Part shown: piece after piece, positions 8,729 to 17,100 of the stretch
Layout of the letters: the number at the start of each line of letters is the position of its first letter
Position numbering within the stretch: the stretch's first letter is position 1
Assembly (NCBI RefSeq): GCF_029581275.1
Contig: NZ_CP120742.1
Coordinates: 124,001-188,000 of the forward strand
Origin: Micromonospora sp. WMMD1155
Lineage (GTDB): Bacteria; Actinomycetota; Actinomycetes; Mycobacteriales; Micromonosporaceae
Length of the DNA stretch: 64,000 bases
Direction of reading: 5' to 3'
Program-made: the position numbers and the translations under genes
Notes under the pieces: generated by a model
Told to the model about the DNA's origin: nothing
The model's input: the letters and a program-made list of their open reading frames with translations, nothing else
The model's database searches: none

Positions 8729-9954
8729 GCAGCCACCTCGACGTCCAGGCCGAACATGCGGTCGTAGTCGCTCAACGGCCGGCGTTCGACCTGGGCGTCG
8801 ACCGCGGTCGTCGGCTTGTGTTGGGCAGCGACGCGCAGGTCGGCGGCGGCTTGCCGGTGGGCAGGGTCGGTGATGCTCTGATGGCTTGCCCAGCAGCGGT
8901 CATGTCGGGCCACGGGCCGGCCGTCGGAGACCACCGTCACGTGGTCGCAGTCGGCGGTGACCTCAACCCGCCTGCCGACCACGGATGGGTGCACCGAGTA
9001 GTCGTTGCCGTCCAAGCGGACGTAGTGATCGCGGGGCAGCCGGGTGGCCTGGCGCCAGCCGACCACCGGCGCGACCGGTGGCAGTGACAGCATCGCGGCC
9101 CGGTCGGCGTCCCACCGGTCCAGCGGGCGGCAGCCCAGCATCCGGTGTTGGCGGTTGTTCGCCCCCACCAGCCAGTCGGTGAGCTGGGTGTTGAAGTCGC
9201 CGGGCGAGGCGAAACGGCGTCCGGGCAGGAACGAGGTTTCCAGATAGCCATTGGCCCGCTCGACCAGGCCCTTGGCCTCCGGGTCCGCCGGTCGGCACTG
9301 AATCACCTTGATGCCGAGGGTGCCGCGGAAGGCGTTCATCGCCTCGGTCAGCTGCGGCCTGCCAGCCCGCCACTGCCCGACGGCGGACTCGTTGTCCCAC
9401 ACCAACGCCTTGGGCACCCGTCCCCAGCCGGAGATCAGCGTCCAGTGCCCGACCAGCAAGTCCGGTGACTGCCGGGTCGGGATCATCACCGCTGACAGCC
9501 ACCGCGAATACCCGGACACCATCACCAGCACCGGCGGCCGGCCGACCTGCCCGAAGCCCAACGGCACGTCCGCCGGCGGGAACCACAGATCACACTGCGC
9601 CAACTCGCCCGGCAGATACTCCGTCCGCTGGGCCGGGTCCGGGCGGCGGAACAACGGCCGCAACTGCTGCACCCGATCGGCGAACACCGTCTTGCCGCGG
9701 GCCCACCCAACCCGCTCCATGATCACCGTCGTCGGCATGTCCGGGAACTCCGCCAACAACGCCCGGATCTGCGGCTCGACCGCGTCCACGATCGAGCCCT
9801 TCGCCGCCCGCTGATAGCGAGGCGGCTCATGACTGGCCAAGGCCTTACGCACCGTGTTCCGCGAGACCCCCAGCCGGCGACAGATGGCCTTGATCGCCAT
9901 CCGCTCCGCCCGGTGCAACCGACGGATCTCCGCCCAGTCCTCCACGCTCAGCAC
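8725..9954 (-). CDS. istA: IS21 family transposase IstA
   Basis: 409 residues. The N-terminal helix-turn-helix (MAIKAICRRLGVSRNTVRKAL) binds the ends. The RNase-H-like core has the DDE residues in AQCDLWF, LVWDNES and VERANGYLE, followed by the C-terminal beta-barrel segment with DGNDYSVHPSVVGRRVEV. It cuts and joins DNA ends with IstB. No internal stop or frameshift is seen. Confidence 0.95.
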   Translation of the reverse strand: MLSVEDWAEIRRLHRAERMAIKAICRRLGVSRNTVRKALASHEPPRYQRAAKGSIVDAVEPQIRALLAEFPDMPTTVIMERVGWARGKTVFADRVQQLRPLFRRPDPAQRTEYLPGELAQCDLWFPPADVPLGFGQVGRPPVLVMVSGYSRWLSAVMIPTRQSPDLLVGHWTLISGWGRVPKALVWDNESAVGQWRAGRPQLTEAMNAFRGTLGIKVIQCRPADPEAKGLVERANGYLETSFLPGRRFASPGDFNTQLTDWLVGANNRQHRMLGCRPLDRWDADRAAMLSLPPVAPVVGWRQATRLPRDHYVRLDGNDYSVHPSVVGRRVEVTADCDHVTVVSDGRPVARHDRCWASHQSITDPAHRQAAADLRVAAQHKPTTAVDAQVERRPLSDYDRMFGLDVEVAA

Positions 9955-9972
9955 CTCCCGATGCTTCCGGAA

Positions 9973-10011
9973 GGGGTCAAAATTCAGCCGGAACCACGGG
10001 GTCAGTTTTCA
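9973..10011. repeat. IS21 right inverted repeat
   Basis: Complement of this interval matches 7880-7918. It lies 18 bases upstream of the istA start and so probably contains the element's promoter. Confidence 0.85.
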
Positions 10012-10210
10012 GGCGGAGCCGACAACGACTAGGCGGAATGCAGCCGGACCCACCGGGAGGGTGTTGTCGCCGGGTCGGGTGGCGTCGGTGGACCGCTGAT
10101 AGGGACACGGCCACCCGTGTTGGGGTAGGTCTCTTCGTAACGTGGCTGCCGGCTGTCCGACGCCTGGATCAGCGACCCGGGGCCACGATGCGATGCGTGG
10201 AGGCGGTGTG

Positions 10211-10530
10211 GTGAACGACGGATTCGGCGTCCTCTTGGGCTGGGACGTCGGCAAAGAGGGTCACCACGCCGTCGGGTTGACGCCGGAGGGCAAGCGGCTG
10301 CACTACGCGGCGTTGCCAAACATCGAGACCCGGCTGCGGCAGCTGTTCGACAAACTCACCCGCCACGGCCGGGTCCTGGTCGTGGTCGACCAGCCCGGCC
10401 TCGATCGGTGCCCTGCCGGTCGCGGTGGCTAGGGCGTGCGGTCATCCGGTGGCCTACCTACCTGCCTGGCCTGGCGATGCGCCGGATCGCTGATTTTCAC
10501 CCCGGTGCGGCGAAGACCGACGCCCGCGGA
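10211..10530 (+). pseudogene. IS110-family transposase remnant (N-terminal DEDD domain)
   Basis: GTG at 10211 with GGAGG upstream begins VNDGFGVLLGWDVGKEGHHA, the IS110 DEDD domain, where the first Asp is in GWDVGKEGHH. The frame breaks after VVVDQP (near 10396, one extra base) and again near 10450 through a 4-base CTAC duplication. Similarity resumes as YLPGLAMRRIADFHPG and ends at KTDAR near 10525. The C-terminal serine domain is missing, so it is a decayed fragment. Confidence 0.78.
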
Positions 10531-10537
10531 GATCCGA

Positions 10538-10737
10538 TGACACCTTCGGAACTTCGGGCTGCACTCGGGCAACACTCGAACCAGCGGGCTACCGCTGCGG
10601 CGGTTCGACGTGCGATCTCGCAGCATCCATCGTTCCCTAGGTCCGCGGGCGAGCGCTACAGCATCGGGGCCCTACCGCAGGCTGACAATCGCGGCTGGGC
10701 GTCCGCCAGCGGGCTGTCACAGGTCGAGCTACTGTGA
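10538..10737 (+). CDS. Small ORF of unknown function, possible gene fragment
   Basis: 66 residues starting MTPSELRAALGQHSN, in a frame directly after the IS110 scar. The stretch ATAAAVRRAISQHPSF followed by ERYSIG has the look of a winged helix-turn-helix tip, but no family is recognised. There is no convincing ribosome site, and the junction with the IS110 remnant suggests a truncated host gene. Confidence 0.25.
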
Positions 10738-10759
10738 CGGGCATTGCTCGGATGGCCGG

Positions 10760-10860
10760 CGTGTCGACGAGCCCAGTCCCGACTTGCTTCCCCCGATGCG
10801 ATCACCACCACCTCTGCGCCATGCCGCCGGAACAGGTCGACGAACTCATAGGCAATACGC
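10760..10860 (-). pseudogene. Possible serine-recombinase (IS607-type) scrap
   Basis: The minus strand reads RIAYEFVDLFRRHGAEVVVI, which resembles the stretch after the active-site domain of IS607-type resolvases. Nothing else of the gene remains. A short CATGGCA tandem array (about 10866-10889) lies beside it. Recognition rests on this one segment. Confidence 0.25.
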
Positions 10861-10942
10861 TGCGGCACATGGCACATGGCACATGGCACAGGACGCTGAG
10901 GATGACGCCGTCAGGCAATTCGGTGTCCCGCATGCTGTAGCT

Positions 10943-12394
10943 CTACATGTAGTAGGCGTAACGCGTGGCAATTCGAGCGTTGCTCGGAACATGCTTGAGG
11001 ATCGAGCCGACCCTGTAGGCGGTGCGCAGAGTGAGCGGATCGCGTTCGTCGAGTTGGGCGTTGTTCCAGTTCATCTTGGATAGGGCGAGTATGTCGGCGC
11101 CGGTGGCCAGCAGATCGGTGTCTGGCGATGCTGACCGGATCAACAGCGGCTGCGGGACGTACATGCCGGGGTAGGTGCGGAAGTAGGGCACCGATCCGCG
11201 GGTGTACAGCAGCAGCGTGCGGGCATCCATCTGAACGGTGGTACCCCGCAGGGGTGGAAGTTGCCCGGCGCGGTATAAGTGTGGGGCACCGCGTCGCTGG
11301 ATCCATAGCATGTCGACGTGGTCGATGTCGCGTTGATCGGCGGCTTCGTGGAAGCCATCGATTTCGCCGGGAGTGAAGTTCGATGTCTTATGCACGGCGA
11401 TGCGCGCGGGCTGGTGGCCGTGGGTGCTGCGGTACTCGGCCAGCGCGTCGAGCAGCAGCCGGCGGGCGTCAGAGAGCGCCAGGTGGGGCTGCCGGTCGCT
11501 CTTGGAGATCTGCGCGGTGCCGCCGCGTACAACGACGCCGTCGCCGCGCTCGTTGAATACCTGGGCGACGGCAGTGTGGAGCTCTTGGCCGCTTTGGGTG
11601 CGGTAGAAGCTGACACCGACGTAGCAGGTGGCGAGGTCTGAGCTGTGGCGCTGCATGCGCCAGGGTGTCCCGCCGGCCTTGTAGTACAGGGCCGTGTGCA
11701 AGTTCCAGGCCCTGGTGGCTTCGTCCTGCAAGGCCCGGGCAGCCTGCCCGCCGGTCCTGGCGCGAACCCCGGTCCAGGTCTCTTTGCGCATCAGCTGCAG
11801 AGGCGACGGCAGCGTGAGTGCGGTGGCTTTGAGCAGATCATGAAAGTCGCCGCCGGCCTCACGCTCGTCCTGCTCATCCTCGTGTTCGGCTGCGCCTTTG
11901 ACCGACGGCGGGTGGTTTTCCCTGTCGTTGAGCTCATCCGGACGGGCACAGATCACGACCCGGCAGCGCCCGGTCTCGACGAGCGATCGGGCGGCATCAG
12001 CGTAGATCTCGACCGCATCGGCGGTTGCGGACATGACGTCGGCGCGGGCCATGCGGCGCAGCTGGCGCTCAGGGATCTCGCGGACGAGGGAGTCATCGAA
12101 GATGAGCTCGGCGCCGAACTGCGCGTCGATGCTGAAACCGGGAAACGGTTGGTGGAGGTTCTTCTGCCCGGGCTTCGTGTCTTTGGCGTCAATTTGATTC
12201 TGACAGCGCTGCAACCAGCTCCGGATGCCATCGATGGCTTGGGCGGGGCCTACCAGGGCGACCGGGATGTGGTGCGGCGCGGCCGGGGAGTCGGCGTCGG
12301 CCGGGCCAAAGACGCTGATGCCGTAGCGCGGGTCGATATGCCGGTTTCCGGCGCGAAACTCCAGCTCCGGCTCGTGAAGCGCGTGCGCTCTCAT
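10943..12394 (-). CDS. Short prokaryotic Argonaute (MID-PIWI)
   Basis: 483 residues, the length of short Argonautes, which keep only the MID and PIWI domains. The start (about 5-30) has EPELEFRAGNRHIDPRYGI, the usual opening of these proteins. The PIWI domain reads CYVGVSFYR at the position of the first catalytic Asp, then ARIAVHKTSNFTP and GTTVQMDARTLLLYTRGSVP. VGVSFYR in place of an Asp-bearing motif says slicing is lost, as in all short pAgos. The ATG at 12394 overlaps the upstream gene's stop (ATGA), with GGGAG 8 bases before it; the frame is open to 12466, but that start would lie inside the partner gene. Known short pAgos use a guide to sense invader nucleic acid and then activate the partner effector. 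Confidence 0.87.
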   Translation of the reverse strand: MRAHALHEPELEFRAGNRHIDPRYGISVFGPADADSPAAPHHIPVALVGPAQAIDGIRSWLQRCQNQIDAKDTKPGQKNLHQPFPGFSIDAQFGAELIFDDSLVREIPERQLRRMARADVMSATADAVEIYADAARSLVETGRCRVVICARPDELNDRENHPPSVKGAAEHEDEQDEREAGGDFHDLLKATALTLPSPLQLMRKETWTGVRARTGGQAARALQDEATRAWNLHTALYYKAGGTPWRMQRHSSDLATCYVGVSFYRTQSGQELHTAVAQVFNERGDGVVVRGGTAQISKSDRQPHLALSDARRLLLDALAEYRSTHGHQPARIAVHKTSNFTPGEIDGFHEAADQRDIDHVDMLWIQRRGAPHLYRAGQLPPLRGTTVQMDARTLLLYTRGSVPYFRTYPGMYVPQPLLIRSASPDTDLLATGADILALSKMNWNNAQLDERDPLTLRTAYRVGSILKHVPSNARIATRYAYYM

Positions 12395-13704
12395 CGTGGC
12401 AACTCCCACAGGCCCTTTATCAGCCCGTTCACGCTCGGCTTCGGGACCGGCTCCTGCGGAATCCACACCGTCTCGTCGATTGTGGCATCGCAGTCCAGCT
12501 CGAGGAGCTGGCCGAACCGGATGCGCTCGTCTCGGCGGCTGAACAGGGTGTCCTCGCCTTGCAGATAGTCGGCCCAGGCGCGCACGAGCTGGTAGACGGC
12601 GTTGTTGCGCTCCATGCGCTTGATCTTTTTGACATACTCGGCGTCGTACAGAGAGTCGCGCCAGCCGTCGATGGTGAAGTGGTAGGTGGGGTTAATCTCC
12701 AAGTACCACTGCTCACCCCAGCGGCGGAAGTACAAGCCGGCGGCGTAGTGACGACAAAAGCTAATCTTCGTTTCGTCGTCCTTCCCAAAATAGGGGGTGA
12801 AGAAGCTGCGCCCGCGGCTGCCCCGATAGCGGCCCTTGATCCTTCGGTTGGAGCGGTCGGGCGGCGCCTGCATGTAGACGACCTTCTTCTTGAGGTGCCA
12901 GACCAGCTCGGGGTGGTGCGCCGCTCGCAGGGTGAAGTTCAACAGAGACACAAAGCGGCGCTGCAGGTCGGGATCCTCGGTGCTCGCCCAGGTCTCGGTC
13001 GGGATGGAGGTCACCGGCCCGCCGCACAGGATGGCCAGCGGGCCCTCGTCCAGTCGGCACAGTGAGAAGATTCGCCCGGCGGCCAGGTGGAAGCCGCCCT
13101 CGAACTTGTTGCCGTTTGAGCGCATCCGCTCCCAGGCTTCGCCCCGGTCACGACACGGCGTCGACGCCTCGTAGACAAGTGGAGCGAACCCCTCGACAGT
13201 GAGCAGGTTCGAGACCAACCGCTCGCTGCCCTCTAGCCGCGGAAGTTGCTCCCCCACCGGCACGCCCAGGGCCGACATCTTGCTGAACGCGTCTGGATCG
13301 AACCGGTCTGCGGACTTATCGAACTGGACGACGCGGCGCGCCTTGCGCTCGGGGTCGGCGAACCAGGTGTCCACGCGCTTCCACCATGCCTGCTGGCTAC
13401 GAAGGTCCACGCAGATCAGCACGACTGGTCTGCCCAGCCGACACCAGTAGTCGATGTGGTCGGACTTGCACGGGAACCTGAAGTGAGTTGGCGTCTCGCC
13501 CGGAAACCCAGCTTCCGTGGCCTTCACCTGGGCTAGAACGGCAACTCCGGTGACTTCCCGATCGGTGTCCACGAACTCGATCTGGCCGTCGATCGCGAAG
13601 TCGCGCCGGGTGTCGTTCCACACGTGGCCCGCGTCGGAGACGGCCTTGTCGACGAAAGCCTCGCCCCGGTATCCAGCCCGCTGCTGGACGCTACGCTTCG
13701 GCAT
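12391..13704 (-). CDS. DUF4365 (DREN) nuclease - APAZ effector of a SPARDA-type system
   Basis: 437 residues. Residues about 8-150 are a DUF4365 restriction-endonuclease-like domain: RAGYRGEAFVDKAVSDAG, then Asp39 in FAIDGQIEF and Gln59-x-Lys61 in AQVKATE, which form the PD-(D/E)XK core in its QxK variant. The remaining 280 residues have no named motif and take the place of the APAZ domain that binds short Argonautes. This order, with the pAgo overlapping by 4 bases downstream, is that of SPARDA, in which guide-directed recognition switches on indiscriminate DNA and RNA cleavage. Assignment of the C-terminal part as APAZ is by context and length. ATG at 13704 has a GGGG tract 9 bases upstream. 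Confidence 0.82.
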   Translation of the reverse strand: MPKRSVQQRAGYRGEAFVDKAVSDAGHVWNDTRRDFAIDGQIEFVDTDREVTGVAVLAQVKATEAGFPGETPTHFRFPCKSDHIDYWCRLGRPVVLICVDLRSQQAWWKRVDTWFADPERKARRVVQFDKSADRFDPDAFSKMSALGVPVGEQLPRLEGSERLVSNLLTVEGFAPLVYEASTPCRDRGEAWERMRSNGNKFEGGFHLAAGRIFSLCRLDEGPLAILCGGPVTSIPTETWASTEDPDLQRRFVSLLNFTLRAAHHPELVWHLKKKVVYMQAPPDRSNRRIKGRYRGSRGRSFFTPYFGKDDETKISFCRHYAAGLYFRRWGEQWYLEINPTYHFTIDGWRDSLYDAEYVKKIKRMERNNAVYQLVRAWADYLQGEDTLFSRRDERIRFGQLLELDCDATIDETVWIPQEPVPKPSVNGLIKGLWELPR

Positions 13705-13949
13705 CCGATCACGACCCCAGCGGTAGGGCGGTTGACTGTGCCGCAGCCCGGCCGGGTCTGACAGGCCGATGCCGCCGTACGCGCTTGTTCCACGCCATGC
13801 GCTGGTCCTTCGCTGTCAAGCTGTGGCTTGAATCAGCATAGGCAGGCCCACCGACAACTCCAGCAGGTGAGGCAGTGGCGTACGCATGCGTCAGACCCAC
13901 GCCACTGTTCAGGTGCAGGGGTTCGGGGTTGGTTCGACCCGGGGCGCCC

Positions 13950-13998
13950 TCGTTGCCGACGAGCCGACCAGCCCACGGCGGCGGCTCGTCGGCAACGA
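13950..13998. repeat. Perfect 17-bp inverted repeat
   Basis: Arms 13950-13966 and 13982-13998 (TCGTTGCCGACGAGCCG and its complement) with a 15-base loop. It lies in the 420-bp gap between the Type ISP stop and the nuclease start; the rest of that gap holds no gene. It may end transcription of the restriction gene, though no T-tract follows, or be an operator for the Argonaute operon. Confidence 0.6.
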
Positions 13999-14124
13999 CC
14001 CGCCAATCCGAAGATGCCTGTCGGCAGCCACGCTGTCAGCGCAGCGGGTGCCCCGCACCTGCAATGAACGCCAATGAGACCATGATCGGTTGCCGCAGTA
14101 TCACGACACGAGTCAACCGCACCG

Positions 14125-17100
14125 TTAGTCGAGAATATCCATAGAGGGTAGGCCGTCTACGATTTTCATGGTTTCCAAGCTGACGGTCACAATCCGCTTG
14201 AGCAAATCGACCACATAGCGAGGATCGTCGGCCCAATCGTTCGGGTCGTTGACAATGCCTGAATCCTTGTCAGTCTTGACCTGGTACCGCTCGATAATCC
14301 ACTCGATGGCCGAACGGGCACCGAGCTCGTAGCGGTACGCCTCCTCCGGGATGTTGCTGAGAGTTATTCGGTGATTGTAGAGGATCGTCGATCGATCCAC
14401 CACGCCCTTGGTCCTGGCGAACTTCATCTTGCTCACTCGGTACAGCTGGCCGAGTGGAGTTGTAGACACGTCCCCCGCAGCCGTCTCGACGATGCCGGGA
14501 TACGGCTCCGCCAGCTCGTAGCCGATGTGCAAATCGGCGAGCTTTCGTCCACCCTCGGCGAAGCCGTGAAAATCGGCGACCATCGGGATGCGGGGCAGGG
14601 ATTTCTTCAGGTCCGCCGCGAACTGTTCCCGATACTCAGGCGAATGCAGTAGCCCATAGGTGTAGTAGAAGATGTCATCCTTTGTGATCTTCGAATCACC
14701 GTGAACCTTCCGATATTCATTCAGAGCGGAGTCAGTGATGTTATCCAGGCGTTCATATCGAGCCGATTGCCCAAAAGCGGTGAAAAGATCGCCATCAGTA
14801 TCTATTTCACGGTAGACGTAGCGCGGGAAGAACTGCCCTCCACTGCCTGCGCCCGTAACATGAAGATCGGGCAGAGCGTCGGTCATGAGAACCGAGAACG
14901 GAACGGCCGACCCGCTTCCGACGTTGTAAAAGCCAAGATTCTTGTGTTCTGGCGTCGGAAACAGCGTCGGCAACTGGTAAGTTCTTTGATTCAGACGCTG
15001 GTTGAAGTATATCCACTGCTTAGAGAATGGGCGGTAAATCGCCGCTCGGACGGAAGCTGGATCGAAGGCGTAGCGATCACCCTTGTGGATCCTGCCTCTG
15101 TCTGCCTCGTTCCAGCTGATCTTCCTCGCGTCAAGATCGATAATGGCGTCGACGTGCGCCGGCGTTAGGTTCTTCATGCCCGACGCATCGCGATACTCTG
15201 CGAACTTATTCACTTGTTGGTTGTAAAACTCGACCATCAACTGGATGTTGTCCCGAAGCTTGCGCTCCGAGAAGTTGTAGACCCAGGGATCCCGCCCGCT
15301 TTTGATGCCACTTGAGTAGGTGCCGAAGACCGAACTGGCGCGAAGCGCTTTGTCTTTTTGGCCAATTAGACGGAACGTTGCAAAACGTTCGTCCCGTTGG
15401 TTGATCCAGTCGCCGGCCGCGTTCGGTGCCAACCCTGTCCACTCGACCGTCTCAAGGCTCTGCGAACTAACGATGCGGAGCTTGTCTTCGCGGCTAAGGT
15501 ATTCTCCGATGTCCCGGTAGTGCAGCTTACACTCACCAGCGCGTGCACCTTCTTTACCGCCCTTGATTAAAATAAGAATGGCAACGGTGTTCCTGCTGCC
15601 GGATCCGAAGATCTTGCCACCTTCGCGGCGAGATAGCTCGCCGGCGGTGCGCTGGTTACCTCGAAGGTTGTAGCAGTATATGGTATCGAATTCGGCGACC
15701 AACGATTTTCGTAGGCCATCCGCAGTGTTTCCGTCGATGTAGCCACCATTGGACACGAAGGCCACGATTCCCTCGTCGTCGATGCGATCAGAGGCCCAAC
15801 GAATGGCTCTGATGTAGGAGTCGTAGAGGGAATTTTTATTCGTGGCTGTCGAGAGGGCGGCGTACGTCTGCTTGATGCGCCCGTCAAGAACCTCGTACTT
15901 CAAGTTCTGATTGTTGTCGTTCTGACTGTCCTGCCCGACTGAGTAGGGAGGGTTACCAACGACGACGGTGAGCTTTTGCTTCTGTTGCTTCTTGGCGCGT
16001 TCGCTGTTGCCTTCGAGGACGTCGAGTCCATCCAACTTGGCCGTGCCCTCGGCGAGCTGAAAGGTGTCCGTCAGCACGATGCCCTCGAAGGGCCGGTAGT
16101 CGCCGCCGACCAGGTCGTGGAACGCGGCCTCGATGTTGATGGCGGCGATGTAGTAGGCGAGTAGCACGATCTCGTTGGCGTGCAGTTCGCTCATGTATTT
16201 GCGGAGCAAATCTTTTGGTTTGATGTAGCCGGACTGAAGGAGGCGGACTGGGAAGGTGCCGGTGCCGACGAACGGGTCGATGATCTGGACGCCTTCGTCC
16301 GACAGTGAGCGACCGAAGTGCTTGTTTAACGCCTGCTCGCTTGTGCGGATGATGAAGTCGACGACCTCGACGGGGGTGTAGACGATGCCGAGCGCGTCGG
16401 CGGTCTTCGGCAGGGCGGTCTTGAAGAACTTGTCGTACAGCTCGACGATGACCCACTGGCGGCCCTCGTGGTTGTCGATGCCCTCGGCGCGCACCCGCAC
16501 CGACTGATAGAACTCGTCGAGCTTCTTACTCTCGGCACCGATCCCCTGATCGTCGAGGATGTTGAGCATGCGCTGCATGGCCTTGGAGACCGGGTTGTGT
16601 TCGGCGAATCCGTAGTCCTTGAACAACGCGTCGAAGACCGGCTTGGTGACGATGTGCTGAGCCAGCATGTCGATGGCGTCGGTCTCGTTGACGCCGGGGT
16701 TGATGTTGAGGCGTAGCTCGCTGAGGAACTCCTCGAAGGCGCTGCGCTTCTCAGGTAGCGTCAGGGCGGCCTTGATCCGGGTGACGTGACGTTCGGCGAT
16801 CTGGGCGATGTCGCGGGCCCAGTCCTCCCAGTACTGCCGCTGGCCGACCTTGTCGACGATGCGGGCGTAGATTGCCTCTCGCCAGTCGGTGACGGAGAAG
16901 AGTGCCTCCTGGACGTGCTTGGCGCTCTGGGCTTCCTTTGCCTTCGCGGCCTCGGCACTGTCGGCTGTGCTCGATCCGTCGCGGTCACCGATCGACTCGT
17001 CGTTCGGGCCGATGTTTCCGATGCCGATCTTGTTGTCGGGCTTGTTCTTGTTGAGCTCGATCTGGTTGACGGTGGCGTTGAAGCGGTCGTCGTGGGCGCG

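Larger units (their letters stand above)
7880..10011 (-). mobile_element. IS21-family insertion sequence, apparently intact
   Basis: A 2132-bp element bounded by 39-bp imperfect inverted repeats (7880-7918 and 9973-10011) that begin TG and end CA. It carries istA and istB in the order and 4-bp overlap normal for IS21. Each end also holds two copies of a TTTTGACCCC-like block, as multi-site IS21 ends do. A clear target duplication is not visible; the flanks share only GGC. Both genes are full length, so the element could be active. Confidence 0.9.

Noticed and set aside
10866..10889. Short CATGGCA tandem repeat as a CRISPR or satellite
   Set aside because: Three or four copies of 7 bases without spacers; a minor slippage repeat.
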